From: DATGLE01 sp035294325
GTDB lineage: Bacteria > Chloroflexota > Ktedonobacteria > Ktedonobacterales > Ktedonobacteraceae
NCBI GenBank assembly: GCA_035294325.1
Contig: DATGLE010000002.1
Coordinates: 1 to 24,818, forward strand
Reading direction: 5' to 3'
DNA length: 24,818 nucleotides
In this document: piece by piece, positions 8,141 to 14,517 of the stretch
How the letters are laid out: the number at the start of each line of letters is the position of its first letter
How positions within the stretch are numbered: the first letter of the stretch is position 1
Position numbers and translations under genes: made by a program
The notes under the pieces: model-generated
What the model was told of the DNA's origin: nothing
Databases searched by the model: none
The model's input: the letters and a program-made list of their open reading frames with translations, nothing else

Positions 8141-8943
8141 GAGATTCCCTCCTCTTCTCTCGCACTATACTTACTCTTTTTACGCGGACATTTGACTGCG
8201 ATATACCCGAGTTGCTCCGAAATCTGCCTGGTGGCCCCGATGATCGCCAGGCGGTACTGGTCTTTGTAGGTCTGAAAGCGGTAAGCCGGCACGGAAAGGC
8301 TCATGGCCGCCACAACCTCGCCGGTATGGTCGCGGATGGGAGCCGCGACGCAGCACAATTCCTCCACAGCCTCCTCCAGATCATAGGCATACCCCTGCAC
8401 CCTCACGCGCTCAAGCTCATCCTTGAGAGCTTCCGGCGTGGTAATGGTGTGCGCGGTGAGCGCGGGCATCCCTTTGCAGGTGAGAATTTGCAGCACCTCA
8501 TCCCAGGGCCGGCCAGCCAGCATCACCTTACCAACGCCGCTGCAATGTGCCGGCAGCCGGTAGCCCACACCGGTTACGGAGACCTGAACGGCGCGCGTAC
8601 CTTGCAGCTTGTCGACGTAGATCACCTGGCCGCTCTCCAGCGCCGCCAGGTGGACGGTCTCGCCGAACCTTGCGATCAGCGACTCCATCACGGGACGCGC
8701 CTCGGTGCGGAAATCAGTCGTAGATAGGAGCACCTGACTCAGAGCCATCACCCGCCAGCCCAGCTTATACCTTCCCGCGCTGGTACGACGCAGGAGGCCC
8801 TGTTCCGCGAGGGTGGAGACGAGCGCGGAGGTACTGGACTTGGGAAAGGCCAGCTCCTTCGCCAGTTCACTGATGCCCCACTCTGGACGCTCAACGGAGA
8901 AGAGGTTGAGGATCTCGGCGGCTTTATAGACAGTCTGTAGCAT
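8137..8943 (-). CDS. IclR-family transcriptional regulator
   Basis: The 268-residue protein has an N-terminal winged helix-turn-helix (about residues 1-65, MLQTVYKAAEILNLF...GISELAKELAFPKSSTSALVSTL) and the IclR effector-binding domain (about 75-250, including GKVMLAG and CVAAPIRD). The start at 8943 is chosen because family members begin at this point; AAAGG lies about 10 nt upstream. An in-frame ATG at 9078 would add 45 residues without regulator character. It is the first gene of the meta-cleavage operon and overlaps the dioxygenase by 4 nt, so it probably controls this pathway and itself in response to an aromatic ligand. Whether it activates or represses cannot be read here. Confidence 0.92.
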   Translation of the reverse strand: MLQTVYKAAEILNLFSVERPEWGISELAKELAFPKSSTSALVSTLAEQGLLRRTSAGRYKLGWRVMALSQVLLSTTDFRTEARPVMESLIARFGETVHLAALESGQVIYVDKLQGTRAVQVSVTGVGYRLPAHCSGVGKVMLAGRPWDEVLQILTCKGMPALTAHTITTPEALKDELERVRVQGYAYDLEEAVEELCCVAAPIRDHTGEVVAAMSLSVPAYRFQTYKDQYRLAIIGATRQISEQLGYIAVKCPRKKSKYSAREEEGIS

Positions 8944-8995
8944 ACGCCGGTGCCTTTCTGCTGGAACGGGGTGCCAGCCGATGATACTACAGTCA

Positions 8996-9025
8996 AGTAT
9001 AATCCGCAGCGTTCTACAGATACAA
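8996..9025 (-). promoter_or_regulatory. Putative promoter of the iclR-dioxygenase operon
   Basis: On the minus strand TTGTAT (9020-9025) and TATACT (8996-9001) are 18 nt apart, about 55 nt before the chosen iclR start. It has the same hexamers and spacing as the promoter before the MetE-like gene. Confidence 0.55.
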
Positions 9026-9031
9026 GCACAG

Positions 9032-9050
9032 TGTTCGGCTATGCCGAACA
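9032..9050. promoter_or_regulatory. 19-bp palindrome, candidate IclR operator
   Basis: TGTTCGGC-TAT-GCCGAACA is a perfect palindrome with 8-bp arms. It starts 7 bp upstream of the -35 of the iclR promoter. Binding sites of some IclR-family regulators of aromatic catabolism (the PcaU/PobR type) also carry GTTCG half-sites. That resemblance and the position suggest autoregulation; this is inference. Confidence 0.5.
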
Positions 9051-9071
9051 TATGCAATCTCTCCTCTCCCC

Positions 9072-9101
9072 TTGACAAAACATATTAGGGTGCCCTAATA
9101 T
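9072..9101 (+). promoter_or_regulatory. Strong sigma70-like promoter for the FTR1 gene
   Basis: TTGACA (9072-9077) and TAATAT (9096-9101) are separated by 18 bp and point toward the iron permease. The 5' leader would be about 255 nt and would include the palindrome at 9223-9273. Confidence 0.6.
9082..9101. promoter_or_regulatory. DtxR/IdeR-like palindromic operator over the promoter spacer
   Basis: ATATTAGGG-TG-CCCTAATAT is a 9+2+9 perfect palindrome that contains TTAGG-N4-CCTAA. The DtxR/IdeR consensus TTAGGTTAGCCTAACCTAA holds the same TTAGG-N4-CCTAA core. It covers part of the spacer and all of the -10 element, where a bound repressor would block transcription. The downstream gene is an iron permease, which fits repression by iron. 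The sequence is direct; the regulator is inferred. Confidence 0.55.
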
Positions 9102-9195
9102 CTTAGTACACAGGTCGGAAATAAAAACGCCTTGACAGGCGAATAATATCTTTGCTCTTTGAGAGTGCGGCTCGCCTGCCCTGGCCGGGCCATTT

Positions 9196-9273
9196 GCGCG
9201 GCTCCGCTGCGCGAGGGACCTGGATGGTGATGTAGACAGGATGTGCTAAGCGCATCCTGTCTACATCACCATC
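9196..9273. repeat. Bipartite palindrome element, copy 1
   Basis: A short hairpin (GCGCGGC-TCC-GCTGCGC, 9196-9212) is followed after 10 nt by a long palindrome. The long arms are 9223-9246 and 9250-9273, 24 bp with one mismatch around a TAA loop. It lies in the leader of the iron-permease mRNA. Confidence 0.8.
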
Positions 9274-9362
9274 TGGAAGGGGGAAGCACCTGCGGTGCGA
9301 GCCAGGGATGATGCCGGAAACCAGGCACACTCGCAGAGAGTAGACGGAAAGGAATAGATTTC

Positions 9363-10415
9363 GTGAGGAAGCCGTTTTCTCGCGCAGTTGTAGCGCCCGC
9401 TCTGCTTGCAGGACGTATTTTGCTCATAGCCAGCGCGGCAGTCGTGGTCGGAGTGCTGGTCTGGCAAGGAATTACCGCATCGGGCAACCCCGATCCCACC
9501 GCTGCTCATCTGAGCACGCAGGCGGCAATTGTCGACACAGGAGTGCTGGTCTTTCGTGAGGGGTTGGAGTGTATCCTGGTCCTCGCAGCCATCACCGCGA
9601 GCATGATGGGTGGCAACCAGAGCTATCGCCGCCCCATCGCCGTCGGCGCGGGCATTGGCCTGGGGGTCAGCCTGATTACCTGGTTTGCTGTCGTTGGCAT
9701 TCTCAGCGCGCTGGCCGATAATCTCCCGGCGCTCAGCATTCAGGCGGCAACGGGCCTGCTGGCAGTAATCGTCCTGCTGGTTATCATGAACTGGTTCTTT
9801 CATAAGATCTACTGGACCGGATGGATCTCGATGCACAATCGGCGCAAGCGAGCATTGCTGAAGACGGCAGGCGATGCAGCGACTTCCCGCTCCGGCTTGA
9901 TGAGCGGCCTGATCCTGCTTGGCTTCGCCTCTGTCTATCGCGAGGGCTTCGAAGTCGTGCTCTTTCTGCAAACGCTGCGCTTGCAGGTCGGCTCTCTCGT
10001 CGTGCTGTACGGGGTCCTGATCGGGCTTTTCTTTACGGCGATAGTCGGCGTGCTCACCTTCATAGCGCACCAGCGTTTGCCCTATAAGAAGATGCTCGTT
10101 CTTACAGGCGTGATGCTTGGCGCGGTGCTGCTGGTCATGGTTGGAGAAGAGGTTCAGGAGATGCAGCTTGCGCACTGGCTGCCCACGACTGTGCTTAACT
10201 GGCCGATCCCCGATTGGATGGGCCTCTGGTTCTCGGTAATTCCCACCGTCGAAACGCTGCTGGCTCAGGCGCTGGCGGGTATCTTCGTTATCGGCTCCTA
10301 CTTCATGGCGCGCTACATCCAGGTCTGGCGACCACTCCGGCGCGGGGAGACGCCGGCCCATCGCCCTGAAACGCCGCCCCCACCCATCCCCGAAGCCGCA
10401 GCCGCCAGGCACTAA
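9363..10415 (+). CDS. FTR1-family high-affinity iron permease
   Basis: The 350-residue membrane protein has about seven hydrophobic segments. It has the two iron-binding REGxE motifs that define the family: REGLE at residues 65-69 and REGFE at 193-197, each inside a membrane helix. The start is GTG at 9363 with AAAGGA about 10 nt upstream. The C-terminus is Pro-rich and probably cytoplasmic. No EfeO- or EfeB-like gene or multicopper oxidase lies nearby, so the oxidation partner used by known FTR1/EfeU systems is not visible. The promoter upstream overlaps a DtxR-like box, consistent with control by iron. Confidence 0.93.
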   Translation: MRKPFSRAVVAPALLAGRILLIASAAVVVGVLVWQGITASGNPDPTAAHLSTQAAIVDTGVLVFREGLECILVLAAITASMMGGNQSYRRPIAVGAGIGLGVSLITWFAVVGILSALADNLPALSIQAATGLLAVIVLLVIMNWFFHKIYWTGWISMHNRRKRALLKTAGDAATSRSGLMSGLILLGFASVYREGFEVVLFLQTLRLQVGSLVVLYGVLIGLFFTAIVGVLTFIAHQRLPYKKMLVLTGVMLGAVLLVMVGEEVQEMQLAHWLPTTVLNWPIPDWMGLWFSVIPTVETLLAQALAGIFVIGSYFMARYIQVWRPLRRGETPAHRPETPPPPIPEAAAARH

Positions 10416-10431
10416 TCATAGATGTTTCCTC

Positions 10432-10658
10432 ATGCGTAGCCGCGCGATGATGAACCTGAACGACCAGGATCGGCCATGGGAAGGGATGATGGGATGGTGT
10501 AGGGGCGCGGCGCCGGCTGGATGGTCGGGGGGGCGGTGGGGGCCGAAGCCGTGCCCCTACGCCCCCCGGGATTGCCGATCTTGAACGTTAACAATCATCA
10601 TCGCGCCTCTAGCCGCTCGACAGGCCGACGGAGCGCGATGAATCGCGCGGCTACGCAT
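10432..10658. repeat. Large nested fold-back element between FTR1 and the zinc-ribbon gene
   Basis: Outer arms 10432-10448 and 10642-10658 are 17 bp and perfectly inverted (ATGCGTAGCCGCGCGAT). Just inside, GATGATGAACCTGAACG...GATCGGC and its right-hand counterpart GCCGATCTTGAACG...CATCATCG are imperfectly inverted. An inner pair GTAGGGGC/GCCCCTAC lies at 10499-10506 and 10553-10560. It fills the gap between two convergent genes and may serve as a two-way transcription stop. It shares GATGGGATG-TGTAGGGGCG-type sequence with the element at 21193. Confidence 0.75.
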
Positions 10659-10665
10659 TAAGAGA

Positions 10666-11154
10666 TTAGCGCAGTTTCGCGCCACAGGTGCGGCAGTAGA
10701 GCGATTTAGAGCGGACGGGGCTGCCGCACTGCGGGCAATGCTCCACCTGCGGCCCGGCCTGGGGCTGTGGACGCGTGCCCGGTCCCGGTGGCGGCGTCGA
10801 AGGCGGGGGAGGCGGCGGAGGCGCATAGTTCATCGTCGGGGCCGGTCCCATCTGATCGGCAGGGTAAGTCTCATTTTTTATCTCTTGTAGCTGCTGCTCA
10901 CGACCTTGCAAATCATGATCCAGCTCAAAGATGCTGGCGCAGAGCCGCGAGAGCTGCGAATCGGTCAACGCGCCCTGAGTATAGAGCGTCATCGCGACCC
11001 GGCCAAGCTCATCTATCAGTTGCCGGCGCTGCTCCAGCAGTTTGTCGATCTCACTCTGCTTGCTGCGAATACGCAGTTGTTTCTGAGCCTCCCAGCCCGT
11101 GCGGCTGACAGCGGCATTGACAAAATTCTTCGCGGACTCCATAAAGTCGCTCAT
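10666..11154 (-). CDS. Zinc-ribbon protein with coiled coil and proline-rich linker
   Basis: I do not recognise a named family. The 162 residues divide into an N-terminal helical part that is probably a coiled coil (about 20-95, rich in E, Q, K and L), a linker with a run of seven prolines (about 108-138), and a C-terminal zinc ribbon, CPQCG...YCRTCGAKLR, with two CxxC pairs (about 140-162). The start at 11154 (MSDFMESAKNF) is supported by GGGAGG about 10 nt upstream; a longer in-frame reading starts in a palindrome and looks non-coding. No signal peptide is visible, so it is probably cytoplasmic. Similar stand-alone zinc-ribbon proteins are common in Chloroflexota and Actinobacteria, usually without known function. 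Confidence 0.8.
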   Translation of the reverse strand: MSDFMESAKNFVNAAVSRTGWEAQKQLRIRSKQSEIDKLLEQRRQLIDELGRVAMTLYTQGALTDSQLSRLCASIFELDHDLQGREQQLQEIKNETYPADQMGPAPTMNYAPPPPPPPSTPPPGPGTRPQPQAGPQVEHCPQCGSPVRSKSLYCRTCGAKLR

Positions 11155-11485
11155 AGATATCTGCCTCCCTCTCATATTAGAATGTGTCTGTTTTCCAGCC
11201 CCATCGCCTGCTCGCGCCTGCGGCGCTCGCTGGATCTGAGGGATGGTGTGGGCCGATGCGCTGCGCGAATCGGCCCACACCATCCCTCAGATCCCCGCGT
11301 GCGGCTCCGCCGCACCCCCGCCCGGCGAGAGCACTGAGCATCGGACACTTTCCTACAAGTGTCCGCACACTTATGATTTTTACCCACTAAAACGGTGGAG
11401 AGCCTGGAAGAGCCAGCAGGCATGTCGTCCTGAACACAGCGAAGGATCCAGCACGCTGTTTCCGACATGTCATCCTGTGCCGCGC
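11155..11485. other. Intergenic region between yraN and the zinc-ribbon gene
   Basis: 331 bp with two large palindromic elements (11232-11315 and 11448-11516) and no supported gene. The stretch between the palindromes (11316-11447) carries GCACTGAGCATCGGACAC and a partial TCCTGA-CAGCGAAGGATC repeat at about 11427-11448. Confidence 0.65.
11232..11315. repeat. Bipartite palindrome element, copy 2 (opposite order)
   Basis: Long arms 11232-11257 and 11269-11294 match perfectly over 26 bp around an 11-nt GC-rich loop. Four nt later comes the short hairpin GTGCGGC-TCC-GCCGCAC (11299-11315). Its arms contain TGTGGGCC, also present in copy 4 at 24432-24439. Confidence 0.85.
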
Positions 11486-11516
11486 TCAGGATGACATGTC
11501 GGAAACAGCGTGCTGG
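11448..11516. repeat. 30-bp perfect inverted repeat overlapping the 3' end of yraN
   Basis: Arms 11448-11477 and 11487-11516 are exact inverted copies over 30 bp with a 9-nt loop. The right arm codes for the last residues of YraN and the stop codon lies at the loop edge (11486-11488). The arms end in GTCATCCTG, linking the element to the repeats at 2861 and 18858. Confidence 0.95.
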
Positions 11517-11866
11517 TAGATACGAATCTCTTCCAGCCGGCCACCCGTGCTAAGCTGCACGGCGACGACATCAACGCGCCACGCGCGCTCAAAACAGGCG
11601 TGCAGGTCAAGATAGTGGTTGGCGGCCACGATGATCTTGCGCTGCTTCGCCACCGTAACCGCATCTTCTGGCCGGCCGTAAGCGGTTCCCCGGCGCGTCT
11701 TCACCTCCACAAAGACGAGATCAAGCCCCTCTTCGGCGACAAGATCGATCTCTCCATAGCGACAACGGAAATTACGCTCCAGAATACGATATCCGCAGCG
11801 TACCAGTTCCTCAGCGGCCAGGCGTTCACCTGTGCGACCAAGCCCGTATCTTGCCCCCTTCACCAT
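11486..11866 (-). CDS. yraN: YraN family (UPF0102) endonuclease-like protein
   Basis: The 126-residue product is the usual length. It shows the family motifs GRTGERLAAEELVRCGYRIL, RYGEIDLVA (Glu39, Asp41) and FVEVKTR (Glu54, Lys56), which form a restriction-endonuclease-like D-ExK site. The exact cellular role is not established; relatives often sit near rnhB or ruv-type DNA-repair genes, and here it lies divergent to yebC-ruvC-ruvA. The last eight residues (HAVSDMSS) are encoded by one arm of a 30-bp inverted repeat, so the native C-terminus seems to have been replaced by inserted sequence. The catalytic core is untouched. The ribosome site before ATG 11866 is weak. Confidence 0.92.
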   Translation of the reverse strand: MVKGARYGLGRTGERLAAEELVRCGYRILERNFRCRYGEIDLVAEEGLDLVFVEVKTRRGTAYGRPEDAVTVAKQRKIIVAANHYLDLHACFERAWRVDVVAVQLSTGGRLEEIRIYQHAVSDMSS

Positions 11867-12340
11867 ATCTATTCAGCCCCCCCGACTGTCACTGTGCTTA
11901 AATAACTACGTTTCCCTGCCGGCAATGTTGCGAAAATTTCAAGCTCAGCCAGGTCAATTCACATGTTTTTGTGCGCCTGCGGCGCACCCGATGAAGAGTC
12001 TGCGGGCACAGCGCCTGCGGCGCTGTGCCCGCAGACTCTTCCTCCCTGGCGAACCGCGTAGTGGTGAGCACTCAGAAAAACTTGCATACGGTGCCGGCTA
12101 GCAAGCAGCATTCGCAGCAGTCCATTATTATGCATCAGTGTAACATATGCGGGCAATGTTGCATAGTGCATATATTGAACGAGAAAGGGCACGCGGGCAG
12201 GAGCGCCTGCCCCTCTCGACGCCCGGCCTGAGTTCGTGTTACAATAGCGCCATCAGAACTTATCGAACAGATGAGCGCACCTGCACGCTTGCAGCATATT
12301 TTCTAATCGACACATCAGAAAAACCAGGGGAGCAACGATT
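11867..12340. other. Divergent intergenic region between yraN and yebC
   Basis: 474 bp. It contains bipartite palindrome element copy 3 (11971-12041) and a small hairpin (GGGCAGG-AGCG-CCTGCCC, 12195-12212). A possible -10 TACAAT lies near 12240, with only a weak -35, and may serve the yebC operon. No gene is supported. Confidence 0.6.
11971..12041. repeat. Bipartite palindrome element, copy 3
   Basis: Short hairpin GTGCGCC-TGC-GGCGCAC (11971-11987), then after 5 nt a long palindrome with perfect 23-bp arms (11993-12015 and 12019-12041) and a TGC loop. The 13-bp core GCGCCTGCGGCGC is identical in the short hairpin and at the centre of the long one. Confidence 0.9.
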
Positions 12341-13105
12341 ATGTCAGGTCATTCAAAGTGGGCACAGATTCGCCGCTCAAAGGGCGTCAATGATGCACGC
12401 CGTGGGCAACTGTTTACTCGACTGGGACGTGAAATCGTTGTGGCCGTGCGTGAGGGTGGAAGTGCTGATCCAAACGCTAACTTCCGCCTGCGCATGGCCG
12501 TGCAACGCGCCCGCGATGCCAACATGCCGCTAGAAAACATCGAGCGCACGATCAAGCGCGCCTCAGGCGGAACCGAAGGGAGCAATTACGAAGAGATAAC
12601 CTATGAGGGGTACGGCCCGGGAGGTGCCGCTATCCTTGTGCAAGCCCTGACCGACAACCGCAATCGCACCGTTTCGGAAGTGCGCAACGCCTTCAACCGC
12701 AATGGCGGCAACATGGGTGAGAACGGCTGCGTCGACTGGCTCTTCGAGTCGAAAGGCGTCATCGAGGTAGAACTCAAGGGCCACGATCCCGACGAACTCT
12801 CCATCGAGGCCATCGATCTCGGCGCCGACGATGTTGAGCCGGCCAGCCCCGACGATGAAGTGCTGGTCATCTACACTGATCCTTCGGACCTTGAGAAGGT
12901 GCGCAAGGCATTGGAGGAGAGGAAGTACAAGGTCCTGAAGTCGGAGAGCACAATGGTGCCAAAAACCAAAATCGAGCTGAACGATGAGAAGGTGGCGCAC
13001 CAGACCATCCGACTCATCGAGAAGCTTGAAGACCTGGATGACGTGCAGAACGTGTATACCAATGCCGACTTCCCAGAAGCCTTTGCCGCATCCTATCAGG
13101 GCTAG
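12341..13105 (+). CDS. yebC: YebC/PmpR-family protein
   Basis: The 254-residue protein starts with the family signature MSGHSKWAQIRRSKGVNDARRGQLF, followed by NxxLRxAVQRARDANMP and the GYGPGGAAILVQALTDNRNRT segment. Length and motifs fit YebC throughout. Family members were described as DNA-binding regulators, and more recent work ties the family to relief of ribosome stalling; the sequence does not decide between these. AGGGGAG upstream of ATG 12341 fixes the start. It is followed by ruvC after 60 nt, a frequent order in bacteria, and is probably the first gene of a repair operon. Confidence 0.96.
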   Translation: MSGHSKWAQIRRSKGVNDARRGQLFTRLGREIVVAVREGGSADPNANFRLRMAVQRARDANMPLENIERTIKRASGGTEGSNYEEITYEGYGPGGAAILVQALTDNRNRTVSEVRNAFNRNGGNMGENGCVDWLFESKGVIEVELKGHDPDELSIEAIDLGADDVEPASPDDEVLVIYTDPSDLEKVRKALEERKYKVLKSESTMVPKTKIELNDEKVAHQTIRLIEKLEDLDDVQNVYTNADFPEAFAASYQG

Positions 13106-13165
13106 TGCATGCCTGGCAAATCTTTCTTCGGGGAAAAGAGTACTGGAGCAGGGTTGTGAAAGATA

Positions 13166-13705
13166 ATGGGTGATGTACGCGCTGCCACACAGTCCGACGG
13201 TGCGCGGACCGCGCTGGGCATTGATCCGGGGACGGCGATTGTCGGCTATGCGGTTGTCAGGGCGCGGGGCAGTGATCTGAGCCTGGTCGTTTGCGATGTC
13301 ATCACGACGCCCGCCAAGATGCCGCTGGCGCAGCGATTACAACAGATCTACGAGGAGCTTAGCGCCATCATTGCCACCTACAGGCCGCAGGAAGCCGCGA
13401 TGGAGGATCTGTTCTTCGCGAAAAACGCCCGCACCGCGATGACTGTCGGGCAGGCGCGCGGCGTGGCGATGCTCGCTCTGGCTAATGGCGGCCTTTCGGT
13501 GGCCGAGTACACACCCAGGCAGGTGAAGCAGGCGGTGACGGGCTATGGCTCGGCGGGAAAAGATCAGGTCGGAGAAATGGTGCGCATCCTGCTCAAGCTC
13601 ACGGCGGTGCCGCGCCCCGACGATGCCGCCGACGCCGCCGCCGTCGCCATCTGCCATCTACACACGGCTCCCTATGCCGGGAGCCTATCAGGGTATAGCA
13701 GGTAG
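13166..13705 (+). CDS. ruvC: Crossover junction endodeoxyribonuclease RuvC
   Basis: The 179-residue product resolves Holliday junctions by symmetric nicking, as part of the RuvABC complex. The RNase H-like fold is seen in LGIDPGTAIVGYAVV. Acidic catalytic residues can be placed at Asp20, Glu80 (MEDLFF), and Asp153 and Asp156 (DDAADAAAVAICH). The N-terminus is about 12 residues longer than in short family members. Cotranscription with yebC upstream is likely. A 191-nt gap with two imperfect repeats separates it from ruvA. Confidence 0.96.
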   Translation: MGDVRAATQSDGARTALGIDPGTAIVGYAVVRARGSDLSLVVCDVITTPAKMPLAQRLQQIYEELSAIIATYRPQEAAMEDLFFAKNARTAMTVGQARGVAMLALANGGLSVAEYTPRQVKQAVTGYGSAGKDQVGEMVRILLKLTAVPRPDDAADAAAVAICHLHTAPYAGSLSGYSR

Positions 13706-13730
13706 TCAAAGGGGAAGCATATATGTGAGA

Positions 13731-13864
13731 ACAGAGGCAAGCCCGATTGAGGGATTATAATACTCATCTATGCAAGCACGCGTTACTGCTAAACAGCGGC
13801 AAGCCCGACTGCGGGATTATAAAATAATGACAGTTACTCATATATGCTAACAAACGTTACTGCA
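13731..13864. repeat. Two imperfect tandem repeats between ruvC and ruvA
   Basis: Copy 1 is 13731-13790 and copy 2 is 13793-13864. Both read ACAG-GGCAAGCCCGA-TG-GGGATTATAA and then TACTCAT-TATGC...CGTTACTGC. Copy 2 carries about 12 extra nt in its middle. Each has a short CCCG...CGGG-type stem followed by an AT-rich stretch, so a weak terminator or attenuator is possible. Confidence 0.7.
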
Positions 13865-13896
13865 ATTAGCGATCAGAAGAGGTACGGATCGGGACG

Positions 13897-14490
13897 ATGA
13901 TTACCAGCATCCACGGCACGTTGGAAGCATGCCGGGCGGATCACGCCATTATTCGCGCAGGCGGATTCAGCATACGCGTCTTCGCCCCGACCTCGACGCT
14001 CAATCGCCTGAACGAGCCGGGGATGGAGGTCTCGCTCTACACTCATTTTCATATGCGCGAGGATGGTATCGCGCTCTACGGCTTCATCAACGAAGCGGAC
14101 CGCGATGCCTTCGAGCAACTGATAGCGCTGAATGGCGTCGGCCCGAAGGTCGCTCTGTCCTTGCTCTCGGTTATGGACGCCCCGACCTTCTATAAGGCTA
14201 TCGCGGACGAAGACCAGCAGCGTCTGGCCCTGGCGCGCGGCGTGGGCAAGAAGCTTGCCGCCCAGCTCATCCTTGAGTTGAAGGGGAAATTGCCAGTGCA
14301 GGTGCTGGCCGGCGCCGGCAACGCCGCATCTCCATCGGGCAAGATCCAGGCCGAGGTACTGGAGGCATTGATAGGACTGGGCTTCTCCAGCGCCGAGGCG
14401 CAGGCAGCCCTCGCGAAGATCCCGCAGGACCAGGCGATGACGTTGGAGCAGCAGGTAACTTACGCCCTGCGTACCTTCTCGCGCCAGTAA
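13897..14490 (+). CDS. ruvA: Holliday junction branch migration protein RuvA
   Basis: The 197-residue protein binds four-way junctions and loads the RuvB motor. It shows the N-terminal OB fold (MITSIHGTLEACRADHAIIRAGG...), two helix-hairpin-helix motifs (ALNGVGPKVALSLLS and LARGVGKKLAAQLILELK), and a C-terminal three-helix domain (EVLEALIGLGFSSAEAQAAL...) that contacts RuvB. The length is normal. The start at ATG 13897 matches the family; AGAGG lies rather far upstream. ruvB does not follow; the next gene starts 27 nt downstream and is unrelated, so ruvB must be elsewhere. Confidence 0.96.
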   Translation: MITSIHGTLEACRADHAIIRAGGFSIRVFAPTSTLNRLNEPGMEVSLYTHFHMREDGIALYGFINEADRDAFEQLIALNGVGPKVALSLLSVMDAPTFYKAIADEDQQRLALARGVGKKLAAQLILELKGKLPVQVLAGAGNAASPSGKIQAEVLEALIGLGFSSAEAQAALAKIPQDQAMTLEQQVTYALRTFSRQ

Positions 14491-14517
14491 TAAATTTTGT
14501 TGCATGAGGCTGTTGTG

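Larger units (their letters stand above)
8944..9362. other. Divergent intergenic region between iclR and the FTR1 gene
   Basis: A 419-bp gap that carries, from left to right, the iclR promoter, the candidate IclR operator, the FTR1 promoter with its DtxR-like box, a bipartite palindrome element (9196-9273) and the ribosome site of the permease. No further gene is supported. Confidence 0.7.

Noticed and set aside
8944..9078. N-terminal extension of the IclR regulator to ATG 9078
   Set aside because: The extra 45 residues cover the promoter and operator palindrome and do not resemble regulator sequence; the family start is at 8943.
9261..10412. Minus-strand reading frame of 383 codons opposite FTR1
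   Set aside because: Very rich in His, Gln and Asp, with no recognisable motif; the plus frame has membrane segments and both REGxE motifs.
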